DNA from: Sphingomonadales bacterium | Lineage (GTDB): Bacteria; Pseudomonadota; Alphaproteobacteria; Sphingomonadales; Kordiimonadaceae | Assembly (NCBI GenBank): GCA_011088215.1 | Contig: JAALKD010000006.1 | Coordinates: 1 to 64,000 of the forward strand | Length of the DNA stretch: 64,000 nucleotides | Direction: 5' to 3' | In this document: positions 8,504 to 17,649 of the stretch, piece by piece | Layout of the letters: every line of letters begins with the position of its first letter | Position numbering within the stretch: position 1 is the first letter of the stretch | Translations under genes and position numbers: made by a program | Notes under the pieces: model-generated | What the model saw: only the letters and a program-made list of their open reading frames with translations | Database searches by the model: none | What the model was told of the DNA's origin: nothing

Positions 8504-9250
8504 TCAACCCGCGTCAGTGTCTGCGGGGGTTTTTCGTGCTTTGGATTTACGTCGCCGCCGCGAGGTGAGGTTGAGCATCTCGACACCAAGCGAGAAAGAC
8601 ATGGCGAAATAGATGTAGCCTTTTGGCACATGGAACCCAAGACCCTCTGCCACCAGGAAAACGCCGATCAGCATAATGAAGGAAAGTGCGAGAATTTTGA
8701 GAGTTGGAAACCGCTCAAGAATACGCGCGATATAGCCGCTGGAGAAAATCATCACCAGCATGGCAATAGTCATTGCTGCAACGATAACGCCGATGACCTG
8801 GGTGAGGCCGATGGCGGTCATAACCGAATCGAACGAAAAGATGAGATCAATAAAGACAACCTGCATGACAACCGCGGCAAACGTGCCGGTGTAAGATTGA
8901 AGATTGTCTTTGTGGTCGCCGGTTACTTCATCGTGAATGCTGTTGGTGCCTTTGTATAAAAGAAAGCCGCCGCCAACTAGCATCAGGATGTCTTTGCCGG
9001 AAAGGTTCTGACCCAAAACCGATATCCACGGCTCTTGTAGGCTGATGATCCAGGCGACACCAAACAATAGCAGAATGCGCATTGCCAGTGCGAGAACCAG
9101 TCCGGTAACGCGGGCTTTTTCCCGTTGTTCGTCTGGTAAGTTTTGCACCATCAATGCTACAAAAACAACATTGTCGATACCGAGAATTATCTCAAGCGAC
9201 GTCAGGGTTATAAAGCTGACCCATATGTTGTAATCGGTAAGGAATTCCAT
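8504..9250 (-). CDS. TerC-family integral membrane protein
   Basis: A 248-residue polytopic membrane protein. Hallmarks are LTSLEIILGIDNVVFVA near residues 17-33 and FIDLIFSFDSVMTAIGLTQ in the second half, the duplicated acidic membrane motifs of the TerC/Alx family. Members are linked to tellurite resistance and manganese export, with metal loading of exported proteins proposed. The C-terminus is a short basic tail after the last membrane segment. Substrate is not deducible from sequence. Confidence 0.92.
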   Translation of the reverse strand: MEFLTDYNIWVSFITLTSLEIILGIDNVVFVALMVQNLPDEQREKARVTGLVLALAMRILLLFGVAWIISLQEPWISVLGQNLSGKDILMLVGGGFLLYKGTNSIHDEVTGDHKDNLQSYTGTFAAVVMQVVFIDLIFSFDSVMTAIGLTQVIGVIVAAMTIAMLVMIFSSGYIARILERFPTLKILALSFIMLIGVFLVAEGLGFHVPKGYIYFAMSFSLGVEMLNLTSRRRRKSKARKTPADTDAG

Positions 9251-9300
9251 GAAATTTCCGGCTGCTAGATTATTAGGTAACTCTTAGCGAAATATCATGA

Positions 9301-10167
9301 CTAAGGAAGAATAGCAGCATTTTTTTGATCCCGGTAAACGGCTTCGCGGTCCTCAGGGGTGTATCTGCTTAAATGTTCATCCAATATCTCTTTGTATCGA
9401 CCACTTTTCAGCAAGATATTAAACCCTGCATTGAACTTTTCTTTGTATTCAAACCCAAGACTATTGCGTGTGAACAGAATATGTTGGGTATTGGCCTGGC
9501 CGCTTGGAATGTCGAGACTGTATAGCTTTGGCCAAGGGCGAACCCCCGGATCACTATCTTCAGCGCTAAGTCCAGCCAGATGGTGTGCTGCCGTCATTCG
9601 CGGCATATACAAAATGTTGGTTCGCCTAGCGCGAACCAAATCAATGCAAAAACGAGGATGCCCTGGCGAAACTTGCTGAAGCATCTTTTTGTCAATTAAA
9701 TCTGCAATTTCCGGCGCAATTTTCCAGCCAATTGGAACACACAGTATGGGCAGCGCGCCGTCAGCTCGTGGTTTTCGGAATTGTCGCCAGTCTGTAACGT
9801 CTGCATATGTTGTGATAATTTGATTGGATATGGCAAAAATTGGTGCCGAGAGATGGAACTCTTCTGCGCGATTGTCACTATAAGCCCAAGAATATGACGC
9901 AAGATATTCGCCGCGTTTAACAGCGCGGTATGCCCGCCGCCAAGGTACCAACGGTGTTTCTATTTCGATCCCAGCGGCAGCAAAACTTTCTTTTACAATT
10001 ATGCTGATGATGCCATCGCCGGGCTCAGTATCAACAATGTAGGGCGGAAAATCCATAAAGGTAATCACCTTCAATGGATCGGCAGTTTGGTTGGCTGCAG
10101 CTGTGTCGCTAATCACAATCAGCGAAGCGGTAACCAGACTCAAAATAGCAAATAGACAATAGCGCAA
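9301..10167 (-). CDS. Periplasmic solute-binding family 3-like protein, orphan
   Basis: About 288 residues with a signal peptide (hydrophobic core then DTAAANQT). The mature part starts LKVITFMDFPPYIVDTEPGD, the classic first strand of amino-acid-type periplasmic binding proteins, and has VPWRRAYRAVKRGEY and a C-terminal KSGRYKEILDEHLSRY. The frame is open to a GTG at 10215; the TTG at 10167 is preferred because CCGGGGAAA lies 9 bases upstream and it leaves a standard signal peptide. No permease or ATPase gene is adjacent. It could be a sensor-linked or scavenged binding protein. Confidence 0.75.
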   Translation of the reverse strand: MRYCLFAILSLVTASLIVISDTAAANQTADPLKVITFMDFPPYIVDTEPGDGIISIIVKESFAAAGIEIETPLVPWRRAYRAVKRGEYLASYSWAYSDNRAEEFHLSAPIFAISNQIITTYADVTDWRQFRKPRADGALPILCVPIGWKIAPEIADLIDKKMLQQVSPGHPRFCIDLVRARRTNILYMPRMTAAHHLAGLSAEDSDPGVRPWPKLYSLDIPSGQANTQHILFTRNSLGFEYKEKFNAGFNILLKSGRYKEILDEHLSRYTPEDREAVYRDQKNAAILP

Positions 10168-10261
10168 TTGATAATTTCCCCGGAACTCGCATGCGTGATG
10201 TGCAAGTGTGAGCACTGTACAGGGGAAATCAAGTTAAAAGGTTAACAACGCGAAGGTTGGG

Positions 10262-11290
10262 CTAGCGCGCTCGTAAATGCGGATTTGGGAACAGTTCCAA
10301 ATAACGGCCCAGGGACGGTGCTTCCAACCTGTCTGCGCTATTTTCCGGTTCCGCCAACACGATACGGGCAATCTTACCGTCGGTGGTAATTTGTTCCTTC
10401 AGGGTGTCAATGCCGTCAAATTTTTGTTCGCTGCGCAGGAAGGCTATCAGCTGTACGCGCAGATGACTGTTATAAAGGTCGCCGTCAAAATCAAACAGAT
10501 GCACTTCCAGAAGAATATCGCGTTTGTCGAAGGTTGGGCGCTTGCCAATATTGGCGACACCGTTGAGAACTTTGTCTGATCCTTCGATCATAACCCGCAC
10601 CGCATACACGCCCAGTTTAGGCTGAAGGCTCTCGCCCATTTCAATGTTTGCAGTCGGGAAGCCAATGGTTCTTCCGCGCTGGTCGCCCTTGGAAACGCGT
10701 CCGTTGATGCTCCACCAATGACCTAGCAACGCCGCAGCCTTACGCGCCTGACCGTTTTGCAGCGCTTTGCGTACCAGCGTTGATGAATAGACGTCCCCGG
10801 CGTAACCCTCAAGGCCAACTGTAACCGGCTGGATTACCGAAAGGCCAAAGCCTTCCATTTCGCCCATCCAGTCCAGTACATCGGTGCCACCGCCGCGGCC
10901 TTTGCCGAAGCGGTAATCGTAGCCAACAAAAACATGCAGTGCGCCGATAGCGTCCAGCAGGATATTTTTAACAAAATCCTGCGCGGCCAGCCCGGCGAGA
11001 TCTTTGTCAAAGGGCAAAACCAGAAGATGATCAACACCGAACGATTCTAGTAATTGGGCCCGTTCTCTGAAGGGGGTAAGCCTGAACGGCGGTATATGCG
11101 GTGCAAAAAAGCTGACGGGATGAGGTTCGGTAACCACCACAGTCAGGTTAACACCCATGCTGCGTGCTAACCGCCCAGCTTCGCCGATGACAACCTGATG
11201 GCCACGGTGGAAGCCGTCAAAGTTTCCTAGCGCAACAACTGCGCCGCGATCTTTTCCGGTATATTCTTCGAGATGGCGAAAAACGCGCAC
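10262..11290 (-). CDS. ribF: Bifunctional riboflavin kinase / FAD synthetase
   Basis: RibF, 342 residues, converts riboflavin to FMN and FMN to FAD. The N-terminal nucleotidyl-transferase half has LGNFDGFHRGHQ (HxGH at 28-31) and GYDYRFGKGRGG. The C-terminal kinase half has GDQRGRTIGFPTANIEM and later ILLEVHLFDFDGDLYNSHLRV. Length and domain order are standard. In many alphaproteobacteria ribF sits next to a TIGR01459-type HAD gene and ileS; both are in this window at a distance. Confidence 0.97.
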   Translation of the reverse strand: MRVFRHLEEYTGKDRGAVVALGNFDGFHRGHQVVIGEAGRLARSMGVNLTVVVTEPHPVSFFAPHIPPFRLTPFRERAQLLESFGVDHLLVLPFDKDLAGLAAQDFVKNILLDAIGALHVFVGYDYRFGKGRGGGTDVLDWMGEMEGFGLSVIQPVTVGLEGYAGDVYSSTLVRKALQNGQARKAAALLGHWWSINGRVSKGDQRGRTIGFPTANIEMGESLQPKLGVYAVRVMIEGSDKVLNGVANIGKRPTFDKRDILLEVHLFDFDGDLYNSHLRVQLIAFLRSEQKFDGIDTLKEQITTDGKIARIVLAEPENSADRLEAPSLGRYLELFPNPHLRAR

Positions 11291-11575
11291 GGCAATCAGG
11301 CCTTTATTATATGTTTCGCTGTGAAACTAAAGATTCCAGCGCTGGATACACCAACAGGCCGGTATCAAACAACCACTAATCGACACAGTGGCCCGGTAAA
11401 AGGTTTGTGATGCGCCAGATTCAAGGGCCAGACAATTAATTGAATATTGGCTATGGATGGGTTAACCAATTCTTCATTAGATCGGGGCTAGTGTCCGATA
11501 TAGGGACAGGTGGCTGGAAAGCGAAATTGCCTTTTCCTATTGATAAAAGTGCAACTGAAAGTTTGAGGTAGAATT

Positions 11576-11962
11576 ATGGCCGTTGATTTGGGTATGCCGA
11601 TCCTGATCGTCGACGACTACAAGACAATGTTGCGTATCGTACGCAACCTATTGAAGCAGCTTGGCTTCAACAATGTAGATGAGGCGACAGACGGTGCCAT
11701 GGCGCTGGAAAAATCGCGCGCGAAACCATATGGACTGATTATTTCTGATTGGAACATGGAGCCTATGACTGGCTATGAGTTTCTGAAGGAAGTTCGTGCG
11801 GATAACCAACTTAAAGACACACCATTCATAATGGTGACTGCAGAATCAAAAACCGACAATGTTGTGGCGGCAAAAAAAGCGGGCGTGAACAATTATATTG
11901 TTAAGCCGTTTAACGCAGCGACGTTGAAAACGAAACTGGTTGCTGTTCTCGGAGATTTCTAA
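11576..11962 (+). CDS. cheY: Chemotaxis response regulator CheY
   Basis: A 128-residue single receiver domain with all key residues: Asp13 and Asp14 in LIVDDYKTM, phosphoacceptor Asp58 in IISDWNMEPMTG, Thr88 in MVTAES and Lys110 in IVKPFN. The SDWNMPxMxG-like block is typical of CheY rather than of transcriptional regulators. Phospho-CheY binds the flagellar switch to change rotation. TTGAGGTAG precedes the ATG. Its stop overlaps the cheZ start (TAATG), so the two are made together. Confidence 0.95.
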   Translation: MAVDLGMPILIVDDYKTMLRIVRNLLKQLGFNNVDEATDGAMALEKSRAKPYGLIISDWNMEPMTGYEFLKEVRADNQLKDTPFIMVTAESKTDNVVAAKKAGVNNYIVKPFNAATLKTKLVAVLGDF

Positions 11963-12966
11963 TGGCGGCTGGCGGTCTTTCCAAACAAATCGGGATGTTG
12001 GTCGATAATTTGCGCAAGCAAGATACGGCTGCAATGTCGTTGACTGATGTTGCTTCGGTCACTGAGGTGCTGATCAGCACGACTCATATGTTTCACAAGT
12101 CTATCGACACATCGATTTATCGGGAATGCCGCGCGCTGAGTGATTATATTACTAATGCGCGAAAAGAAATTGCCTCCCTGCAGCCAGTTGATCTTGAAAG
12201 TGCCCGCATTCCACGAGCGGGTCTTGAGCTGGATGCAATCGTTCAGCAAACTGAGACAGCGACCAATACTATTATGGAAGCTGCCGAAGAGATCATGGGC
12301 GCCGATACAGAAGACCATGAAGCCTATCAGGCAACCACGATGGACGCAGTGATGCGGATATTCGAAGCCTGCTCCTTTCAGGATATCACCGGCCAGCGCA
12401 TCTCCAAAGTTGTGCAGACGTTAGCGCATATTGAAGAGCGCGTGATGGAACTGCGTAATCTGATGGGTATCACTACCGAGGATATCCAGGAAGCGATGGA
12501 TGAGGACCAGCCAACGGGTGATGCTGCACTTCTGTCTGGTCCCGCGCTTGACGGAGAGGGTATTGACCAAACAGCGGTTGATGAACTTATGGGTGGCGCC
12601 GAATCGGCGGCACCTGCGCCAACGCCAGCTCCGGCAACCGCTCCGGTGTCAGAGGCGGCGCCTGCGCCAAAACCAAGACCTGAACCCAAGCCTGAACCAC
12701 CTAAGGCGGTAAATCCGGCCAAGCTTGATGCTATGTTTGCTGAGGATTTTGATCCGGTTGCTGAACTTGAGGCAAAGAAGAAAGTTGAGGCGGCCGCGCC
12801 AGAGCCCGAGGCCGCACCGTCGGCCCCAGAATCAGCACCAGAACCAGCTGTTGAAAAAGAGGCACCCAAAGCAGAGAAGAAACCCGAGAAAAAGGCTGAA
12901 GAAGAAGTCAAACTTGGTGGCGGCGAAGAAGTTAGCCAAGATGACATTGACGCCTTGTTTGGCTAG
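11962..12966 (+). CDS. cheZ: Protein phosphatase CheZ
   Basis: CheZ dephosphorylates CheY-P. This form has 334 residues, longer than the enterobacterial one. The helical hairpin region is at about 10-180, with the catalytic block CSFQDITGQRISKV (active glutamine) near 133-146. A long Pro/Ala/Glu/Lys-rich linker (about 210-320) follows. The last residues are EEVSQDDIDALFG, a CheY-binding-type tail that resembles the N-terminal peptide of FliM. It is coupled to cheY by a 1-base overlap. The linker is low-complexity and creates long spurious ORFs on the other strand. Confidence 0.93.
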   Translation: MAAGGLSKQIGMLVDNLRKQDTAAMSLTDVASVTEVLISTTHMFHKSIDTSIYRECRALSDYITNARKEIASLQPVDLESARIPRAGLELDAIVQQTETATNTIMEAAEEIMGADTEDHEAYQATTMDAVMRIFEACSFQDITGQRISKVVQTLAHIEERVMELRNLMGITTEDIQEAMDEDQPTGDAALLSGPALDGEGIDQTAVDELMGGAESAAPAPTPAPATAPVSEAAPAPKPRPEPKPEPPKAVNPAKLDAMFAEDFDPVAELEAKKKVEAAAPEPEAAPSAPESAPEPAVEKEAPKAEKKPEKKAEEEVKLGGGEEVSQDDIDALFG

Positions 12967-13043
12967 GCAGCGATTATTCGGCTGAAAAGTGCATAGCGGC
13001 CAGTTTATCGTGATCAACGCAACACCTGACGAGCTATCTATCC

Positions 13044-13996
13044 CTACCAGATTAATCTATGCATCAGCCAATTTGGTTGTGGCTTTCCTTCGCCGTAAAT
13101 TTGCTCGAAAGCCGGCCCGGGCAATTGGTCGTTTTCCAAGGCGTCCAGCGTTGAGGGCCAATCATCTCTGTGGATGCCGCCAGCAATGAACAGGCTACGG
13201 AAACCCGCAGCATCTGCGCCCGCGATATCGGTTTGCAGGCTGTCGCCGACCATCAAAACCCTGTCGCCAGCTACATCCTGTAAACCGGTTTCGCGGAGGC
13301 AAGACAACAAGGCTTCAGGCATGGGTTTGCCGAACCATTGAACACTGCCGCCCATATCCTGATACAGGTCTGCCACTGCACCGGCGCAGGCGTACAGCTT
13401 TTCGCCCACATGTACCACTCTGTCCGGGTTTGCACACAACAGCGGTACACCGCGATCGCGGGCTCCAGACAGCAAGTTTCGGTGCTTTTCAATGTCTCGA
13501 AAATCCAGATCAGTGGCCAGAATAACCTCGGCGTGGTCCGGGTGATCGACCAGATCAACTGGCAGGCCTTCAACTGTATTGTGGTCATCGTTAGGCCCCA
13601 GTGGTACAGTTTGGCACCCTGAAAGTCGGCACGAACGGCGTCTCTGGCAAGGCCGCCAGATGTCACGAGCAGGTCGGTTAGCCGCTGGGGCACCCCCATC
13701 GTCACAAGTAGATTTCGAACATGATACCGTGGTCGCGGAGCATTAGACAGAAATACGGTTGCAATACCGCTTTCCTGCAGCTTCATAACAGCGTCGATAG
13801 CGTCGGCGTTAGCGCTGACACCGTTATGCATAACCCCCCAAAGGTCGCAGATAACCAGCTCAAGCTGACCGTTGAGCTCCGACAGGCCCCGGAGTCGGCG
13901 GACGGGCGCGTTCAGGTTAACGCCGCGATCCCTCGTGGGATCATCATCGTCGCTAACAGGCTTGTCAGCGCTCACAGATACAGTTTCGCGGTCCAT
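13044..13996 (-). pseudogene. HAD-family phosphatase (TIGR01459/NagD-like), frameshifted
   Basis: Two overlapping frames make one protein. The N-terminal part (from 13996) has the HAD motif I VICDLWGVMHNG and SNAPRPRYHV. After GAKLYHWG the frame is lost; adding one base within the C-run at 13596-13599 restores the other frame (GPNDDHNTVEG onward), which carries LSGARDRGVPLLCANPDRV, GKPMPEALLS and motif IV VGDSLQTDIAGADAAGF. The repaired protein would be about 317 residues, normal for this alphaproteobacterial family. A missing C in a four-C run is a typical sequencing or assembly error, but a recent real mutation is not excluded. Confidence 0.85.
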
Positions 13997-14026
13997 GGTG
14001 GTTTAGGGCTTTCAAACAGCAACAGG

Positions 14027-15643
14027 TTACAGATCAGAATCCATTTCGTCGGCAACGATAGGTTCGCCGAACAGATAGCCCTGTGCAAGTTCAATTTGAT
14101 TGTCCAGCGTTTCGATAACCATTTCTTCGGTTTCTATCTTGCTGGCGATCAGTTGCATGCCCCGGCGTGCAAGGTATGATTTTTGTTCTTCAATCTCGCC
14201 GGGTTCCGGATTGGCGGCTGAAATGTCGGCCAGGTCCGCTTTGATGTACCGGAAGTGGTTACGCTCTAATTCGGCAAAATCCTGTTCAAAGTCAGTAACA
14301 AGATCCATGGAAAATCCAAAGCCCTGTTTGCCAAGCACGCGTAATTTGTCGACAGTTTCTTCTTCCAGCGACAGATAGTCGTCCTGCGAAATTTCAAACA
14401 CCATCCGGCTGGCGAATTCCTGATTTGAGATCATGAAGTCGACAAATTGCGGTAGAAACTCGCTGTCCGATATTGAGTAGCGAGACATATTCAAGAAAAA
14501 GCGCACGTCAGGGCGTCGTTTGCCTAGTTTTCTAACCAGCTGGACCAGCCGGAACAGCAAGAGATTATCAATTGTACCGATAAGCCCCTTGGTTTCCGCC
14601 ACCTTCATATATTGGCGCGGCAATACAACGCGGCCTTCTTCATCGCGAACCCGGGAAAAACACTCAAAATGCGCTGTTTTCCGAGACGGCAGCGCCACCA
14701 TTGGCTGCAAATATAGATCAACGCGGTTTTCCGAAAGCGAGCTTTTGATCACTGATAACAATTGATCCTCGCGTTTAATCAATCGGATCGGCGCGCGCGG
14801 TTTGCCGGTGCGTGTACGCCGTTGGGCTGGTGCCGCGTTTTTCGCGGGCGTCGCTTTCGCGGTTTTAGGAACGCCAATAGGCTTTGCTGCCTTCGGCGCG
14901 GTTTTCGGTATTGCAGTGGTGGCTTTGTCTGATGTGGCAGGTAGTATTTTGCCTGTTTGCTGATCAGCGATATCTTTGCCGCCGCCAGTGCCGCTGTTCC
15001 CGGCGCTGTCGCTACCGGAAGCCTCTTCTGGATTTACTGCGACATCTTCTTCGGCATTTGTTTCGGCGTCGTCCTCAAGTTTGGTTGCGCTCGGTTCGGT
15101 GTCTCCAAACTCATCGTCACCGTCGTCGATGACAACCAAGGCTGCCTCCTCGGGGGCCAAGCCCAATTCTTCAATTTCCTCAGCAGTCATCTGGTCGTCA
15201 GGGTCAGGCGCTGGGTCTGCAGTTTGGTCGACTGGTGTGCCGCTTTTTTTAGCGCTGCCGCCGGCTTTTTTCCCACGGGTTTCCTTTTGCATGACCTGCA
15301 GCAAAAATTCCTGCAGCATCTTTAATTCGGATACCAGCTTCTTGTCTTTCTCGTCGCCTTTCTCAGACTGTTCGCTGAGCGATTCTGTAAGTTCAGCAAC
15401 ATCCTCTCTCAGTTTCAACGCAAGTTTTTCAATTTCCTCGACCCGGTGCATGTCAATGGCATCAACCTTGTCTTTTGCGCCGCGGAAGAAAGTAGTCTGA
15501 ATTTGCCAAGCTACGATGAAAACAATACTGCCCGCCAGCATAGCGCCCGTTGTATCAACACCAAATAACGACATGGAAACCGCAGTCGCAGTGCCGAAGA
15601 CGGCGTAAGAAACCAGTAAGAGAATTTGCGTAACCGCACTCAT
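14027..15643 (-). CDS. tipF: TipF-like membrane protein with degenerate EAL domain
   Basis: 538 residues: two N-terminal membrane helices (about 5-50), a charged coiled coil (about 60-125), a long acidic Ala/Pro-rich linker, then an EAL-type domain (about 290-538). The signature is degraded: FECFSR replaces EALLR, FEISQDD replaces the usual EITE block, and MDLVTDFEQDF stands where DDFGTGYSS binds metal. AQGYLFGEP near the C-terminus is kept. This architecture matches Caulobacter TipF, a c-di-GMP-binding protein that positions the flagellum. cheY-cheZ lie close by. It probably binds c-di-GMP rather than hydrolysing it; the symbol is tentative. Confidence 0.75.
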   Translation of the reverse strand: MSAVTQILLLVSYAVFGTATAVSMSLFGVDTTGAMLAGSIVFIVAWQIQTTFFRGAKDKVDAIDMHRVEEIEKLALKLREDVAELTESLSEQSEKGDEKDKKLVSELKMLQEFLLQVMQKETRGKKAGGSAKKSGTPVDQTADPAPDPDDQMTAEEIEELGLAPEEAALVVIDDGDDEFGDTEPSATKLEDDAETNAEEDVAVNPEEASGSDSAGNSGTGGGKDIADQQTGKILPATSDKATTAIPKTAPKAAKPIGVPKTAKATPAKNAAPAQRRTRTGKPRAPIRLIKREDQLLSVIKSSLSENRVDLYLQPMVALPSRKTAHFECFSRVRDEEGRVVLPRQYMKVAETKGLIGTIDNLLLFRLVQLVRKLGKRRPDVRFFLNMSRYSISDSEFLPQFVDFMISNQEFASRMVFEISQDDYLSLEEETVDKLRVLGKQGFGFSMDLVTDFEQDFAELERNHFRYIKADLADISAANPEPGEIEEQKSYLARRGMQLIASKIETEEMVIETLDNQIELAQGYLFGEPIVADEMDSDL

Positions 15644-15918
15644 TTCAGTGATCGCTTTCCGTCAAAATCATGCAAACTTATATTCGTTATCCGTGATCTA
15701 TTGCTGTGGCAGGCAAGACCGGTTGCCAGTTTACGCCGTGGCGCCGCTAAGGCGCCTTTGTGCCACCAACAATGCATCATTGCCAACATGATGACATATT
15801 GCCTTAATAAAGTTAACACTTTGTAATGGAATTTCCTCGAATTTCCCTTACATTATGGCATGTTAAATCGAAAGATAGCTGGGCGCGAGCCCGCAGTATT
15901 CACCGAGGGAGTAAGCTG

Positions 15919-16641
15919 ATGAAGAAGTTTTTACTGGGCATTGTGGTTCTGTTCGGCATAATTGGCGTTCTGGTGTTCACTCAACTGGATGCAATGATCA
16001 AATCCGGTGTGGAGACAGCTGGGCCGGACGTATTGGCAGTAGATGTTTCTGTTGGCAACGTTTCCATATCACCTTTTTCCGGCAAAGTAGAAGTTACTGA
16101 TTTCGCAATTGGCAAGCCAGACGGTTTCGGTGATGGTCCGATGGTGCAATTAGGCGAGTTTAAAATGAAAGTTGAGACCGGCACGTTGATGGACGATCAT
16201 ATCATTGTGGACGAGATCATCATTGACCAGCCCATGTTTGACGCCAGAGTGATTGGTAGCCAATCCAACTTTCAGGCGTTGCAGGAAAGGTTGGCAGCCA
16301 GTGCTGGTGACGAGACCGTGGACGGGGAGGAATTGACGCTTACAATCCGGCGTCTGGCGGTTAAGTCGCCGCAAATTTCTGTGCAGAAAGACGGGTTGCT
16401 GAGCGTTGATAAAGATATTGCCCTTGCTGATTTTACTCTGACAGAACTGGGTACCGATGAGAAAGGCTTGTCTCCGAAAGAGATTGCCCGTCATTTGATG
16501 GACACGCTGCAGCCGCAAATTACCAAGGCACTTATTGCAGCTGGTGCAAGCGACAAGATAAAAGGCATTGCCAAAGACGCGCGCAGCGAACTGGAAGAAA
16601 AGGCTGGCAGCCTTCTCAAAAAACTGAGAAAAAAGAACTAA
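15919..16641 (+). CDS. AsmA-like / DUF748-type membrane-anchored protein
   Basis: A 240-residue protein with a single N-terminal membrane segment (KKFLLGIVVLFGIIGVLVF) and an otherwise extracytoplasmic body. VGNVSISPFSGKVEVTDFAIG followed by KPDGF resembles the repeat unit of AsmA/DUF748 proteins, which have a beta-groove fold linked to lipid transfer or outer-membrane homeostasis. The C-terminus is helical and Lys-rich (LLKKLRKKN). The start at 15919 has GAGGGAG 8 bases upstream; the frame extends further up but without support. Family membership is moderate confidence. Confidence 0.65.
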   Translation: MKKFLLGIVVLFGIIGVLVFTQLDAMIKSGVETAGPDVLAVDVSVGNVSISPFSGKVEVTDFAIGKPDGFGDGPMVQLGEFKMKVETGTLMDDHIIVDEIIIDQPMFDARVIGSQSNFQALQERLAASAGDETVDGEELTLTIRRLAVKSPQISVQKDGLLSVDKDIALADFTLTELGTDEKGLSPKEIARHLMDTLQPQITKALIAAGASDKIKGIAKDARSELEEKAGSLLKKLRKKN

Positions 16642-16642
16642 T

Positions 16643-16721
16643 TCAAACGGAAATCAAACGGAAACACGGACACATAAATCAAATGGAAATAGACCCTGCG
16701 CCAAATACCATTTGATTTATG
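16643..16721. repeat. TCAAAYGGAAA repeats plus a 14-bp inverted repeat
   Basis: Three direct copies of TCAAAYGGAAA start at 16643, 16654 and 16679; the first two are exactly 11 bp apart. The third overlaps the left arm of a perfect 14-bp inverted repeat (CATAAATCAAATGG at 16673-16686, its complement at 16708-16721, 21-base loop). No T-run follows. The cluster lies between the AsmA-like gene and the SCP2 gene and could be a regulator array or an mRNA hairpin. Confidence 0.55.
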
Positions 16722-16785
16722 GACGTATCGGTCCAATATTCTTCCCATCGTCCCAGTAGTTTGGGCATCGTTAACGGAGATCACT

Positions 16786-17085
16786 ATGAACCTGGAACAA
16801 ATTACTGAAGAAATGCGCACACGTGTTGGCGCTCATTCGCCGATATCAGCAGTCATCAAATTTGATTTCGGAGATGACGGCGTTGTCAGAATCGACGGCA
16901 AATCATCACCAACTGTTATTGACAATGACGACAGCGATGCAGATTGCACCGTAAAAGTGACAATCGAGAATTTCCTCAAGATAGCGCAAGGTGACCTGAA
17001 TCCACAGATGGCCTTCATGACCGGAAAAATTCGTGTTGAGGGCGATATGAGCCTGGCGCTGCAGTTGGGATCAATTTTAGGCTAG
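16786..17085 (+). CDS. SCP2 sterol-binding domain protein
   Basis: A 99-residue protein made of a single SCP2-like domain: VIKFDFGDDGVVRIDG, DDSDADCTVKVTIENFLKIAQGDLNPQMAFMTGKIRVEGDMSLALQLG. The TGKIRVEGDM(S/A)LA(L/M)QL block is the family hallmark. These small proteins bind hydrophobic ligands, probably fatty-acyl or sterol-like molecules. CGGAGATCACT precedes the ATG. It is followed 19 bases later by the DUF1499-like gene, and the two may form a transcript. A repeat array lies upstream. Confidence 0.93.
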   Translation: MNLEQITEEMRTRVGAHSPISAVIKFDFGDDGVVRIDGKSSPTVIDNDDSDADCTVKVTIENFLKIAQGDLNPQMAFMTGKIRVEGDMSLALQLGSILG

Positions 17086-17104
17086 CCAAGATAGGGGGTC
17101 ATCG

Positions 17105-17641
17105 ATGTTAGATCGTTTTCGCTCGATAGCCATTGGCCTCAGCGTGATCGTTGTGGTCGCGCTGGTTAGCCTGTATCTGGTTGTGCAAATTGGTGGCGGC
17201 GAAGACATATTCGGTGAGAAGGAAGGTAGCCTACCGCCGGTTCAGTTTGCTCAGTTGACCTACAACGCAGATGATGCTGGATATTTATTGTGCCCGCAGA
17301 ATGAATGCGAATTGGCGGTTCCGGACGGCGTTTCGCCGATATTTTCGGTTGATCAGGGCCGCCTACGTCAATTGCTTGTGGACTTTGCTGACTCTAATCC
17401 GACAGTGAATACTTTTCGGTTTGACCTGCGCGCCAATCAGTTTGACTTTACGGAAAAGATGCCGGGCCAACCATTCCCGGCAGTTGTGACGGTAAAAATC
17501 ATAGAACTGGGCGCATATAGTTCGACCGTTGCCATCTACAGTCGCCAGCCGGTTGGCAGTAGCGACAAAAGCGATCATATGGCGCGCGTGACGCGGTGGT
17601 TGAGAGTTATTCTGGAAGCCACAAACGGAACCACATCCTAG
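17105..17641 (+). CDS. DUF1499-like membrane-anchored protein
   Basis: A 178-residue protein with one N-terminal membrane segment (about 8-28) and a periplasmic body. YLLCPQNECELAVPDGVSPIF matches the CP-x-x-x-C pattern and spacing of alphaproteobacterial DUF1499 proteins, and VTRWLRVILEA is the expected C-terminal helix. Function is unknown. TAGGGGGTC precedes the ATG. It is probably co-transcribed with the SCP2 gene. Confidence 0.6.
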   Translation: MLDRFRSIAIGLSVIVVVALVSLYLVVQIGGGEDIFGEKEGSLPPVQFAQLTYNADDAGYLLCPQNECELAVPDGVSPIFSVDQGRLRQLLVDFADSNPTVNTFRFDLRANQFDFTEKMPGQPFPAVVTVKIIELGAYSSTVAIYSRQPVGSSDKSDHMARVTRWLRVILEATNGTTS

Positions 17642-17649
17642 TCACCTGA

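Noticed and set aside
12378..12947. A 189-residue Ser/Ala/Gly-rich minus-strand frame
   Set aside because: It is the complement of the low-complexity linker of cheZ.
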